A stretch of 64,000 nt of DNA, taken from contig QCFI01000002.1 in NCBI GenBank assembly GCA_003280295.1, positions 1 to 64,000 of the forward strand. Direction: 5' to 3'. Positions 23,352 to 33,296 of the stretch are shown here, piece by piece (position 1 is the first letter of the stretch; each line of letters starts with the position of its first letter). A program made the position numbers and the translations under genes. This stretch comes from Prochlorococcus sp. AG-363-C20. Lineage in GTDB: Bacteria > Cyanobacteriota > Cyanobacteriia > PCC-6307 > Cyanobiaceae. The notes beneath the pieces were generated by a model. It was not told where the DNA came from. It did no database searches and saw nothing but the letters and a program-made list of their open reading frames with translations.

Positions 23352-24338
23352 ATGAATCAATACGAATCAAAGAATGTATTTGATGATGTAATTGGACAAA
23401 GTGTAGCTATTTCAATTTTAAATTCAGCTCTTATTAAAAATAGAATTGCACCAGCATATTTATTTACTGGGCCTAATGGAGTGGGGCGAAGACTGACAGC
23501 AAATCGATTCTTAGAAGGAGTTATTACAGGAGGATCTACCATAATCCGCGAACGAAGGCGTTTAGAAGCATTAAATCACCCTGACTTAATTTGGGTTGAG
23601 CCAACCTATATACACAAAGGAAATATAATCTCTAAATCAATGGCCAAAAATGAATCTATTAGTAAACGTAGTTTTCCTCAAATTCGTCTAGAACAAATAA
23701 GAAGAATCAAAACATTTCTTAGCAAAAAGCCTTTAGAAGCAAGATTAGGAATGGTAGTGATTGAAGCAGTAGAAATGATTAACGAAGCAGCGGCAAATGC
23801 ACTCCTAAAAACTCTTGAAGAGCCTTGCAATGGAATATTAATATTAATCTCAGAAAGACCTGAAAGGCTTCTTGAAACAATTCGATCTCGCTGTCATAAA
23901 GTTCCTTTTTCTAGACTAAAATTAGAAGAAATTGAAAAAATTTTATCTAACAAACAATTAAATCAATACTCTAAGGACTCGATTGGTCTTAATCAAAAAG
24001 AATTAATAAGTCTTTCCAATGGATCGCCAGGTGCACTAATAGAAAACATGGAAATGTGGCAAGGTATTCCTAATGATATTTGGATTCGTCTGCAAGGTAT
24101 CACTAAGAACCCTATAGATGCTTTATCACTTGCACGAGATATCGCTGAATCAATCGATGAAGAGCAACAAATTTGGTTGATTAACTTATTTCAGTATTAT
24201 CTATGGAATCTAAATAATGACGCAAAACCTATAAAAAGGCTAGAGATTCTTCGATCTCAATTAATGTCTTTTGTCCAACCCAGACTGGCATGGGAGGTTG
24301 CTTTACTTGAACTTACTCAAGAGAAATTTAAGCACTAG
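23352..24338 (+). CDS. holB: DNA polymerase III delta' subunit
   Basis: [27 protein letters not shown]-like motif ([39 protein letters not shown]). Confidence 0.88.
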   Translation: MNQYESKNVFDDVIGQSVAISILNSALIKNRIAPAYLFTGPNGVGRRLTANRFLEGVITGGSTIIRERRRLEALNHPDLIWVEPTYIHKGNIISKSMAKNESISKRSFPQIRLEQIRRIKTFLSKKPLEARLGMVVIEAVEMINEAAANALLKTLEEPCNGILILISERPERLLETIRSRCHKVPFSRLKLEEIEKILSNKQLNQYSKDSIGLNQKELISLSNGSPGALIENMEMWQGIPNDIWIRLQGITKNPIDALSLARDIAESIDEEQQIWLINLFQYYLWNLNNDAKPIKRLEILRSQLMSFVQPRLAWEVALLELTQEKFKH

Positions 24339-25146
24339 CTCTCTCCGTTCCCTCCTGTGATATTCCTTCCTGACTTCGTCCATCATGACGTTCTTTTCTG
24401 GCTTGAGCCAATACGTCCTGAAGGTCTTGAATCTGAGCGCCCGTCGGTAATTCAAGGCAATATCCAGCTCCATATACAGTTTTGATAAAGCGTGGTTTAC
24501 GAGGGTCTGGTTCTAATTTCGTACGCAAATGTCGCACATGAACTCTAATCGTCTCAATATCATCATCAGGCTCATACCCCCACACTTCTTTAAGAATCAC
24601 AGATGGTGAAACTGTCTGTCCATGCCTCTGCAATAAACAATGAAGCAATTCAAATTCCAAGTGAGTTAACCTAACGGGACGCTCAAACCAAATTGCTTCA
24701 AATCTTTCTGGCACAAGGGTTAAAGGGCCATAATTCAATATTTCTTGTTGACTACTAGTCCCGACAGGAGCTCTATCTGTCCTCCTCAAAAGTGCTTTTA
24801 TTCTGACTTGTAATTCCTCAAGATCAAAAGGCTTTGTCAAATAATCATCTGCGCCTGAATTAAATCCACTAACTTTATCTTTAGTGCCACCTAAGGCAGT
24901 CAACATCAGAATTGGTATCCCCGAAGTCCTTTCATCTCTTCTCAAACGCTGGCAAAGAGTCAGCCCATCGACCTTTGGGAGCATCAAATCTAGAACAATC
25001 AGATCAGGGGAATACTGAAGGGCAAGAGCTTGTCCTTTTATCCCATCTTCTGCCCGTTGCACGTCAAAACCACTGTGTTCTAGATGACCTGTCACCAGAT
25101 CACGCATGTCTTGGTCATCTTCGATCAACAAGATGCAAGGCTTCAT
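24328..25146 (-). CDS. rpaA: OmpR-family response regulator RpaA
   Basis: 272 aa; receiver [23 protein letters not shown], winged helix [55 protein letters not shown]. Confidence 0.88.
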   Translation of the reverse strand: MKPCILLIEDDQDMRDLVTGHLEHSGFDVQRAEDGIKGQALALQYSPDLIVLDLMLPKVDGLTLCQRLRRDERTSGIPILMLTALGGTKDKVSGFNSGADDYLTKPFDLEELQVRIKALLRRTDRAPVGTSSQQEILNYGPLTLVPERFEAIWFERPVRLTHLEFELLHCLLQRHGQTVSPSVILKEVWGYEPDDDIETIRVHVRHLRTKLEPDPRKPRFIKTVYGAGYCLELPTGAQIQDLQDVLAQARKERHDGRSQEGISQEGTERASA

Positions 25147-25389
25147 TAGATCGGAGGCAGGGCGGAAGGCGTAATCAGCAAAATGCTGTTACACGTACTT
25201 TTACAGATTCTCTCAAGATTTGTGTTGTCTTGCAGAATTTGCTTCGAACACAAGATATCTAATAAATTGACTGCAAGCCTTTCTCTCACAAGTTTTTGTT
25301 GTATCAAGAAGAGAAGTCAGAAGACTCTCTCTTTAGAAAGTCTTCCAAATCTGTCCATGGTCTGTTGCGGATTTTTTAGCGAAATTCCA

Positions 25390-25414
25390 AAACCACAATC
25401 TGTGTTTGTGGTTT
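25390..25414 (-). terminator. Hairpin downstream of tRNA-Asn, possible terminator
   Basis: AAACCACAA-tctgtgt-TTGTGGTTT perfect 9-bp stem immediately 3' of the minus-strand tRNA; only a short T-run follows. Confidence 0.5.
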
Positions 25415-25422
25415 GTAAAAAG

Positions 25423-25494
25423 CTCCCCGGGCGGGATTCGAACCTGCGACCAATCGATTAACAGTCGACCGCTCTACCGCTGAGCTACCGAGGA
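25423..25494 (-). tRNA. trnN: tRNA-Asn(GTT)
   Basis: Reverse strand TCCTCGGTAGCTCAGCGGTAGAGCGGTCGACTGTTAATCGATTGGTCGCAGGTTCGAATCCCGCCCGGGGAG folds as a cloverleaf: 7-bp acceptor TCCTCGG/CCGGGGA, anticodon loop CTGTTAA, GGTTCGAATCC T-arm. Confidence 0.96.
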
Positions 25495-25515
25495 TTGAAA
25501 GTTTGAACCTAACTC

Positions 25516-26229
25516 TCACACCCTCCGACCTGCAAGTGGCTTGAAACGTTGCATTAGCAAATCACCAGACAACCATGGTCCTACTTTGCCTTTTTCCATC
25601 CTTGCTGCACCATCACAATATTGAAGTTCCTCAAGGCGATGAGTGATCCAAAGTGCAGTAATTCGCTTAGAACTGCCCTGGCAAAGTTTTCTCACTGTGT
25701 TCAAAACAACTTTTTGACTTGCAGGATCTAATAATGCAGTGGGTTCATCTAATAGCAGCAAGTTGGCATCACTTGCTAGAGCACCCGCTAATGCTAAGCG
25801 CTGCTTCTGTCCACCACTAAGGGTATGAATAGGTCGAGATCCAATGTCACCCAAATCCACTTGCTGAAGAACTTCTTGAATACGTTTTGTTCTTTGCTGA
25901 AGTGTCAGTTCCTTTGGAAGGCTCAAACACAAATCACTGCTACAACTTGGTAAAAGAAGTTGATGATCTGGATTCTGAAACATCAATGATGGCTTTAAGG
26001 TGCAATGAATTTGCCCATATGTGGGCTTAAGCATTCCACTAATCAAACGAAACAGAGTGCTTTTACCGCTCCCATTTGGTCCTACAAGCATCCAAAGACC
26101 TTCTCTAGGGATAGAAAAACTACACTTATCTAAAACTTTCATTCCAGAAGGCCAAGAAAAACAAACTTTCTCCAAACAAAGTACAGAAGGATTTCTTCTG
26201 ATGTGATCACTAAAATTTAGCCCTTTCAT
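25516..26229 (-). CDS. ABC transporter ATP-binding protein (ECF/CbiO-like)
   Basis: Walker A GPNGSGKSTLF, signature HTLSGGQKQRLALAGALA, Walker B LLLLDEPTALLD. Confidence 0.88.
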   Translation of the reverse strand: MKGLNFSDHIRRNPSVLCLEKVCFSWPSGMKVLDKCSFSIPREGLWMLVGPNGSGKSTLFRLISGMLKPTYGQIHCTLKPSLMFQNPDHQLLLPSCSSDLCLSLPKELTLQQRTKRIQEVLQQVDLGDIGSRPIHTLSGGQKQRLALAGALASDANLLLLDEPTALLDPASQKVVLNTVRKLCQGSSKRITALWITHRLEELQYCDGAARMEKGKVGPWLSGDLLMQRFKPLAGRRV

Positions 26230-26232
26230 TAA

Positions 26233-26496
26233 TCAAGTCTCAAAAGAAAAGCCAGGTCGCTTTGTACCACCAGAGGCTGCCGTTTTCTCATAAATTTGGA
26301 CTGCAAGCACCTCCTGAATCAAAACAGTCACCTTCTTCTCTTCAACTTTTTCGCAGGTCAGTTCGATAAGGTTTGGATGACCTTTTTCCATACATTGGCG
26401 AACTTTGTCATATAGGGCTTGAGCATCCCCAACATTTTTACGTTGTACCGACAACGGTATGGGACTTAATTTAAGAGCCAGCTCGATTACGTACAC
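26233..26496 (-). CDS. UPF0367 family protein
   Basis: Conserved [65 protein letters not shown] at 26496 is the likelier start within ORF 26233..26514. Confidence 0.75.
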   Translation of the reverse strand: MYVIELALKLSPIPLSVQRKNVGDAQALYDKVRQCMEKGHPNLIELTCEKVEEKKVTVLIQEVLAVQIYEKTAASGGTKRPGFSFET

Positions 26497-26648
26497 AAAG
26501 AAATCTAAAAGCACACATTCATTCTTACCAATGAATGGCCACCTCTGCTTCTTTCAATCTCTTTGTCAAAGCTGATCACACTCACTGGATTTCAGTTAGG
26601 CTTTTTGAGCTTTGGCAATAGCGGTGTGACCTTGTTAATTCTTTAATA

Positions 26649-26840
26649 ATGGTCGAATGCATCGTGAATTGTCCTTATCCCCAAAGGAGGAGGTGTCCAT
26701 GGTTGAAAGTTGTATGAATCAGGGTCTGCTGATCGCGGAGAACGCCGACTGATTTCGGCAACTGTCCCTTGATCAAACGGTTCCGAGACATAGCGGACCC
26801 GGCGAGAGCCCCTGCCCCTAATAAGGGCAGGGGCATTGTT
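26649..26840 (+). ncRNA. Candidate structured small RNA, family not assigned
   Basis: Locally GC-rich intergenic stretch; AT-rich -10-like box (ttaataat) at its 5' edge; 9-bp long-range stem GGGTCTGCT (26722-26730)/AGCGGACCC (26792-26800, one G-T pair); internal hairpin GCCGA-ctgatt-TCGGC; ends in a strong terminator hairpin. Confidence 0.6.
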
Positions 26841-26841
26841 T
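26808..26841 (+). terminator. Rho-independent terminator
   Basis: GCCCCTGCCC-ctaataa-GGGCAGGGGC perfect 10-bp GC-rich stem followed by attgttt. Confidence 0.85.
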
Positions 26842-26896
26842 CAAATAGCCGCCAAAGAAAACAATTAAATCTAACTCTTTTTAAAAACTAAAAGCG

Positions 26897-28441
26897 TCAA
26901 TCAATTAATTCATTAATAGGAATAAAGTAGGTGCTGTTAGTTGTAGAATTGCAAATTAAAAAATCATTATTTTTGCATATAATATTATCAAGAAAATTTT
27001 GAGAATCTTTATGATTTAATCTTACATAACTTTCCGCCCAATTTAAACTCCCAACAAGATGAGTAGCGCCTTTACCTGCCCAGTATTTGATAGTCGTTTG
27101 GTTAACATCTTTTATTGAGGTCAACCAACCTTGTCGTCTGGACAAGTTAAGGAAAGTAGGGTCCATACCTGTCACAGAAACTATCCTGGATTCGGGCTTA
27201 ACTTCATTACGAACTCTAGTTGCCAAGGGCATCCAAATTTTAGATTGTGTCTTCTCTACTAAAAAATAATCAAATGTAAGTATAGTGATGCTAATCGTAC
27301 TTATCAGTAAAAGTATAATTGATAATATCAACTTATTCATTCTAAAAGAGTGAATAAGTTGATGCAAACACTTCCAACCTCGACCCATTAAGGGACACAA
27401 GAAAAGCTGAAGAGGTAATTGATAATACTCATGAATAGAACTTGACCCCATGAAAAATATAGTAGTTAAAAGCATGCCAATTAAGCCTGCCCATAAAATT
27501 TGGCCAACTGATTTTTTATAACAATCCCATAAGCCTAAAATAACTAAAGGAAAACCAATTATTGCCATATTTCTCAGAATAATTCTAAGAAATAAATTCA
27601 ACCAAACCTTTATATTCATTAACATATCTAATCTGATCCTATCAGAATTATCTTCCCATGTTAAGAAGCTAAGTCCACTCTCTTGCCCAAGAGAATATGC
27701 ATATTTAAACCAAATAAATGTAATAATAATTGCTGTAGAGCCATAAAGAAAAGGCCCAATTGATTTAAAGATAATAGAGAACCTTCTAAAAATTTCTTTA
27801 AAAGTTAGCGGCTCGTTAATGTCCTCACTATATAGCTGCGCAACAATAAAAGGTATCCCAAGCCATACAATAGGAAGCAACTTTATCAAGCATGCAACGC
27901 AAAAAGAAATCCAACTCAAAAAAAGTGAGGTTCGATTTCTACCTTTTCCCCAAACTAGTAAGCGTTCAATACTCAATGCAGAGGCAAGTATTAACAGTGA
28001 CTCTGCCTGAAATGCACGACCATAATATACATTTAGTGGGAGCAAAGCAAAAAACAATCCGCCCCACCATCCACTCGCCTGATCAAAAATTAAACTTCCT
28101 ATTCTAATTACTAATAAAATAGTAATTAGGCTAAAGAAGATAGAAAGTGACCGACCAATCCATTCATGAATACCAAAAATCTTATACAATTGACCTACTA
28201 TGTATGGAAAGATTGGAAATTCACATTCCACATACCCTTTACTTGCGCCAGCCCAATCAATTTGAGGCAGCCAAATTGGAGAATTTTCTAACGCAAAATG
28301 CCTCGCCATTGCTGCAGTATCTGCTTGGCGCCAACTATGTACTCCTACAATAGGAGCTTGTATATTTATCAGTCGAAAAATTAGTCCTATACAAATTGGA
28401 AACCAAATCGAATATGAAGATGAAATATGTTCCTTTTTCAT
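26897..28441 (-). CDS. Polytopic membrane glycosyltransferase (GT39/ArnT-like)
   Basis: 514 aa, many TM helices; GVHSWRQADTAAMARHFALE...YVECEFPIFPYIVGQLYKIFG N-terminal pattern of dolichyl-phosphate-dependent transferases. Confidence 0.75.
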   Translation of the reverse strand: MKKEHISSSYSIWFPICIGLIFRLINIQAPIVGVHSWRQADTAAMARHFALENSPIWLPQIDWAGASKGYVECEFPIFPYIVGQLYKIFGIHEWIGRSLSIFFSLITILLVIRIGSLIFDQASGWWGGLFFALLPLNVYYGRAFQAESLLILASALSIERLLVWGKGRNRTSLFLSWISFCVACLIKLLPIVWLGIPFIVAQLYSEDINEPLTFKEIFRRFSIIFKSIGPFLYGSTAIIITFIWFKYAYSLGQESGLSFLTWEDNSDRIRLDMLMNIKVWLNLFLRIILRNMAIIGFPLVILGLWDCYKKSVGQILWAGLIGMLLTTIFFMGSSSIHEYYQLPLQLFLCPLMGRGWKCLHQLIHSFRMNKLILSIILLLISTISITILTFDYFLVEKTQSKIWMPLATRVRNEVKPESRIVSVTGMDPTFLNLSRRQGWLTSIKDVNQTTIKYWAGKGATHLVGSLNWAESYVRLNHKDSQNFLDNIICKNNDFLICNSTTNSTYFIPINELID

Positions 28442-28444
28442 AAG

Positions 28445-29551
28445 TCAAGGTGTATTCCAAACGAAACGAGAAGAAGCTGCATAATTCCATATAAACGCAA
28501 CAAATATTCCTGCAAGCTGAGCCCAAAATGTACTGGAAGAAACAGAGTTATAAAAGGCAGTTGCAAGTCCAACATTAGCCAATACAGGCAAAGAGCTAAC
28601 CAAAAGAAATTTCAACAGTCCTTTTAATAGAAATAAATTGTGCAGCCTTTGCGCTCTAAATGTAAGCAAATTATTCATTAAATAGTTAAAAGTTACCACA
28701 AGCAATACAGATATTGGCAATGCTTTCTCAAAAACCAAAGTAAAGATATTCATCAAGAAATATGTTGTCGTCAGTTGCAAAAAAGCCCCTGTTGAGCCTA
28801 CCAAACCAAAGCTAATGGCTCGCCGAGGTAATATTCGAAAAGAAAGTGTATGAATAAATGAGATCAAAAAGTCCCATACAATAGCTAAATCAAGTTTCGA
28901 AGTCCCATGCAAACGAGGCTGAAAAGTCAGTGGAACTTCGGAAATGCTCAACTTCCCACTGCTAACAGCAAGTAATTCATAGAAAAACTTAAATCCATTA
29001 ACATCTACTCTGCGTATATTTGTAAAGCAAGAATTTAAATTAACTACAAAACAACCACTCATATAATCAGTTAAATGGGTGTACTGCTTAGGCAGACTTA
29101 ATCGAGAAAGTCGATTGGCCCATATTGAACTGCCAGTTCTGTGATGACTCAAGCCTCTAATCTTGGCTTCGCTAAGGAATCTACTTCCAACAACAATATC
29201 CAGATTATTATCTTTTAAATGTCTAACAGCATTAATTACATCCAAAGGCTCATGCTGACCATCACTATCCATGACAGCTGCCAAATCAGCAGTCGAATCG
29301 AGCAAGCCTTCCTTAATAGCGCTAGAGAGTCCTGATCTACCTAATCGACGTATCAATCTTATTCTTTTATCTTGTCGTGCCAATTTCTTAACAAGTTCGG
29401 CAGTCCCATCTGTTGAATCATCATCAACTATCAGTATTTCAAGGTCAAATTCTCCACCTATGGATACGAGTTTCTGAAGTAATGGTTCAATATTCTCTCG
29501 CTCGTTGTAAGTAGGAAGAACAACCGAAAGGCGTTCTTGCATTAATGCCAT
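28445..29551 (-). CDS. GT2 polyprenol-phosphate glycosyltransferase fused to GtrA-like membrane domain
   Basis: VVLPTYNERENIEPLLQKL...LEILIVDDDSTDGTAELV...AVMDSDGQHEP dolichol-P-mannose synthase core, then GtrA-like four-TM region. Confidence 0.88.
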   Translation of the reverse strand: MALMQERLSVVLPTYNERENIEPLLQKLVSIGGEFDLEILIVDDDSTDGTAELVKKLARQDKRIRLIRRLGRSGLSSAIKEGLLDSTADLAAVMDSDGQHEPLDVINAVRHLKDNNLDIVVGSRFLSEAKIRGLSHHRTGSSIWANRLSRLSLPKQYTHLTDYMSGCFVVNLNSCFTNIRRVDVNGFKFFYELLAVSSGKLSISEVPLTFQPRLHGTSKLDLAIVWDFLISFIHTLSFRILPRRAISFGLVGSTGAFLQLTTTYFLMNIFTLVFEKALPISVLLVVTFNYLMNNLLTFRAQRLHNLFLLKGLLKFLLVSSLPVLANVGLATAFYNSVSSSTFWAQLAGIFVAFIWNYAASSRFVWNTP

Positions 29552-29600
29552 TTAAATAAATTAGTAAAAAGGGAAATTAATTTTTTCAAAAAATTGAACT

Positions 29601-31274
29601 TTATTTGTTCTGACAGAAGACTAAGGCCCATTCACCATCTTTTTGAACTACTTTACAGTCTTTTTCAAAAGCCAAGCTACTGAGGCGTTTTGTATTTCTG
29701 GTCAAAAGCCATCCAGAATTGGGAAATTTATGAATGGTCTTTATTTTTTTTCCTGCATACCAATCGAGACTGGGACGTTCATAACTGCCTTCAATAAAGA
29801 CCTCAGACCCTTTTGCAGTTAATGCCATTTGAGCTACAGGTCTGACCAACCAATTCTCATTTAACTCCCATAACCAAAAACTTGATCTCATAAGAATACA
29901 AAGAGCTAAAAAACTGCCCCCTATAAGAGCCAAAAATCCAATCGCTCTTTGTTCTGTTAATGAGCTTGTTAATAACCACCCTCCTATCGTCCAACCAAAT
30001 CCAGAGGCAAATAAAATTGAAGTATAAGGTAGCAAAACTGGGGCAAATCCAAAGCTTCCAAATATTCCTAATCCGATCAGCCCAAGCCCAATACTTAACC
30101 ATAAATATGGAACACTCAATAGCAACAATTTTCCTGGATATTTACTAACCCCATCCCGTTTAATTAACCAAGCTAAAGGTCTCGCACATATCAAAGAAAA
30201 AGGAAGCCAAAGCGGATGGCTATACCAAGGAAGTTGAGTTTTAAGAGGAAGTATTGACAAAGCAATGACTAACTGTGTTCCTAAAGCCCATTTCCCCCAT
30301 CGGGTGTGCCTGTCCTGCCAAGCCCATAACATTCCTAAAGGCCAAAGCAATAACCATGGCCAACCTCCCTCAAAAACTTCAATTAAAGGTACTAAGAAAC
30401 CTAGATCACTTCCTTCTCCAGCATCAAAAAGCACTCGAGTTGCTCCATCAGCGCCCCAAAGCCAAAGTGCATTGCTTCCTCTCTGCACTCCATGCCATAT
30501 ATGCCATGAGATTCCTGGAACAAGTCCCACGGCAAAAGGGATTAATAATGAAACACGCCAAAGCTTTTGATTTTTTTCAAACAGTATTGGAAGCGCAGCA
30601 GCGGTAATTGCAGGCAAAAGTACAGGAGCTTTTAACAAAAGCAAAAAGCTACTTGCAATTCCTGCCCCAAATGCTCTTAATTTGTCAATAGAGCTATTAT
30701 CTATAGATACAAGAAACAGCCAAAAAAGAGCAATTACGCTCAATTGCGTTCCATCCAACATGGCCAGTTTCCCATGCCTGGCCAATGGCAAAAGAGTTAG
30801 CAAAATTGCAGCAGTTGAAATACTTAAAGTTGTATCTCTAGGTCTTAAATACCAATTAATCAGTCCTCCTAATGGAACAACCAAAGTTGATAACAAGGCA
30901 GGTGCTAATCGCACCACAAAATCAGAGGGCAACTTCTCCAAGTAATCTCTTCCGTGATTACTTAATTGCATAACTAGCGCAATCATCCAATGAAGTCCTG
31001 GTGCCTTATTTAAGTAGTCAGAGTCCCACAAAGTTGGCAATAATTTATCTAGTCCTTGTTTTTGACTTAGCTCAAAAGCAACTCGTGCCACAGTAGCCTC
31101 ATCAAAATCCCTTAAAGGCAGATCACCTAAGCCAATCAAAGACAATCCACATGCCAACAACCAAATCAGCATTAATCCCAAAAAAGGGGCTTTACTAATT
31201 GATGAACGGTAACTAGCCAATAACACATTCCATTGCTGTTTATTCTTCATAAGAAGAAAATATCTAAGTACCAA
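29601..31274 (-). CDS. ArnT-like membrane glycosyltransferase
   Basis: 557 aa; LGDLPLRDFDEATVARVAFEL...YLNKAPGLHWMIALVMQL motif; start could instead be the internal Met (MKNKQQWN) at 31250. Confidence 0.8.
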   Translation of the reverse strand: MVLRYFLLMKNKQQWNVLLASYRSSISKAPFLGLMLIWLLACGLSLIGLGDLPLRDFDEATVARVAFELSQKQGLDKLLPTLWDSDYLNKAPGLHWMIALVMQLSNHGRDYLEKLPSDFVVRLAPALLSTLVVPLGGLINWYLRPRDTTLSISTAAILLTLLPLARHGKLAMLDGTQLSVIALFWLFLVSIDNSSIDKLRAFGAGIASSFLLLLKAPVLLPAITAAALPILFEKNQKLWRVSLLIPFAVGLVPGISWHIWHGVQRGSNALWLWGADGATRVLFDAGEGSDLGFLVPLIEVFEGGWPWLLLWPLGMLWAWQDRHTRWGKWALGTQLVIALSILPLKTQLPWYSHPLWLPFSLICARPLAWLIKRDGVSKYPGKLLLLSVPYLWLSIGLGLIGLGIFGSFGFAPVLLPYTSILFASGFGWTIGGWLLTSSLTEQRAIGFLALIGGSFLALCILMRSSFWLWELNENWLVRPVAQMALTAKGSEVFIEGSYERPSLDWYAGKKIKTIHKFPNSGWLLTRNTKRLSSLAFEKDCKVVQKDGEWALVFCQNK

Positions 31275-31614
31275 CTTGGCACATGTTTATTAAGCAGTTC
31301 TATCTAAAAAAGAGAAAGTTGTTTTCTCTTGAAATTTAAAGTGCAATTCATGAGTCGATCTTCCGCAAGAAAAGCTTTCATATTTAGTTAAAAGCAAGAA
31401 GCGACAACCTTTAAGGTCAAAAAACTATGCAAAGTATATTTTATAGAATGCTAGTAAACCTAAAGAAAGCCCAACCTAAAAGTCCATCTATTTCGCATTA
31501 AAAAAGTCGCTCTCCTAGCCTGTCATTAGACATTCTGTCACATCCCTTTGTATCAAATGATATTCAATAGTTAATAATGGGTCTGCGCAAAAGCGCTTCT
31601 TACGTGAGGAAACC

Positions 31615-33102
31615 ATGAAACTTTTCCAGCGATTGCTGGTAGCTCCGGCTGCATTGGGCTTAATAGCTCCAATGGCTGCTACGGCTACTGAGCTCAACAT
31701 CAATGAAGTCTCTAACTACTCAGAGACAAGTGCAGAGACTCAAAGCATTTCTGCCTTTTCCGACGTCTACCCTACTGACTGGGCATATCAGGCGTTGAAC
31801 GATCTTCGTAAGCGTAGTGGCTGTTCAGCTGCGACCCCTCGTGGAAGCATGACTCGCTACGAAGCTGCTGCACTTCTAAATAAGTGCCTTAGTAACATTT
31901 CTCAAGTCACCGAAGAAGAGCAGTCTCTCATCGATGAGTTCAGTTCTGAATTGGCTGTTATTCAAGGTCGCTTAGATGTCCTTGAAAACAACCTAGACGG
32001 TGTTGAAGCCGGTGTTTTCTCAACTACCACGAAACTTTCTGGTCTAACCACATTCGTAATTGGTGGTGTCGAAACAAACAACATCGACGACACCAACAGG
32101 ACTGAATCCGTAACATTCAACTACGACACACGAATTGCTTTAGATACAAGTTTCACGGGTGATGACCTGCTGAAAACTGTATTACGTTCAGGCAACTTCA
32201 ATGCGAATGACCCATTTGGCACAAGTGGAATTTCCACACTAGAAACAGCATTTATTTCTGCCGATGATCAACTAGCAGTACATCGTAACTACTACCAGTT
32301 CCCCATTGGAGAGGATCTAACTGCAACTCTTGGTGCCGTAGTCCGTCAAGACGACATGCTTGGTGTATGGCCTAGTGCTTATCCAAGTGAATCAGTTCTA
32401 GACTCATTGACTTATGCCGGTGCTAGAGCTGCCTATAACCTATCCATGGGTCAAGGTGCTGGTCTCACCTACGCAAAAGACAACATAAGCGCCAGCCTAC
32501 TGTTTGTTTCAGAAAACGGTGATCGGGCTATTTCAGATAACACCAATGACGGTGGTCTTTTGACCGCCCAAGGTTCTGATGACCTAACCACTCAAATTGC
32601 TTGGATAGGTGATGAAGGCTTGACATTGGCTGCTGCTTACACAGTTTCCGATGGTGGAAACGACGCAAATGCAGCATTGGAACAAGACTTCACTGCTTTT
32701 GGTCTCAGTGCAGTTTATGAAACCGATTTTGATAGCGACTTAGTTCCAAGTTCTATCAGTGCTGGTATGGGTTGGGAAAGCCCTGACATCAAGGACTCCG
32801 TTGACGAGCCAACCAACAGCATTGAAGACAAAAGAACTTGGACTATTGGTCTTTTGTGGAGTGATGCTTTCGAAGAAGGCAACACTCTGGGCTTCGGTAT
32901 CGGAACATCCGATGCTAACCATGCAAACTCTGGTCACAAAGAAGACGTAGGCTATGACGACCCACTAGCTTATGAACTCTTCTATCAAATGACTATTAGC
33001 GACAACGTCACAGTTACACCTGCGATGTTTGTTCAGCAAAGAGATGGTCAACATCTCGATGATGTTGTAGGTGGATTGGTTAAAACCACCTTCAACTTCT
33101 GA
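31615..33102 (+). CDS. som: Cyanobacterial outer-membrane porin (SLH domain plus OprB-like barrel)
   Basis: Signal peptide, SLH-like FSDVYPTDWAYQALNDLRKRSGCSAATPRGSMTRYEAAALLNKCL, beta-barrel ending in Phe (VKTTFNF). Confidence 0.9.
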   Translation: MKLFQRLLVAPAALGLIAPMAATATELNINEVSNYSETSAETQSISAFSDVYPTDWAYQALNDLRKRSGCSAATPRGSMTRYEAAALLNKCLSNISQVTEEEQSLIDEFSSELAVIQGRLDVLENNLDGVEAGVFSTTTKLSGLTTFVIGGVETNNIDDTNRTESVTFNYDTRIALDTSFTGDDLLKTVLRSGNFNANDPFGTSGISTLETAFISADDQLAVHRNYYQFPIGEDLTATLGAVVRQDDMLGVWPSAYPSESVLDSLTYAGARAAYNLSMGQGAGLTYAKDNISASLLFVSENGDRAISDNTNDGGLLTAQGSDDLTTQIAWIGDEGLTLAAAYTVSDGGNDANAALEQDFTAFGLSAVYETDFDSDLVPSSISAGMGWESPDIKDSVDEPTNSIEDKRTWTIGLLWSDAFEEGNTLGFGIGTSDANHANSGHKEDVGYDDPLAYELFYQMTISDNVTVTPAMFVQQRDGQHLDDVVGGLVKTTFNF

Positions 33103-33138
33103 TCAAGAAGATCTGAAGTTAATTCATCCTGAATTATC

Positions 33139-33168
33139 AACTCCCACTCAATTGAGTGGGAGTTTTTT
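33139..33168 (+). terminator. Rho-independent terminator of the porin gene
   Basis: AACTCCCACTCAATTGAGTGGGAGTT followed by TTTT, 37 bp after the porin stop. Confidence 0.9.
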
Positions 33169-33296
33169 CATGCCATAAAATTTTTGATTTTAAGTAAGAT
33201 CAATTACTTAAAATCAAAACCTTCAATTACTTAATAAATTAGGGTTAAACACATATTGAATTTCTTAATCAACTAACAATCCTTTAAAAGCAACTA

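Noticed and set aside
25183-25461. 92-aa ORF running into the tRNA-Asn gene
   Set aside because: Overlaps the tRNA (translated as PGRDSNLRPID from the T-arm region); a common false ORF signature.
26649-26841. Identification of the RNA candidate as tmRNA or SRP RNA
   Set aside because: No tRNA-like T-arm/acceptor or tag reading frame for tmRNA and no conserved SRP apical-loop motif were visible.
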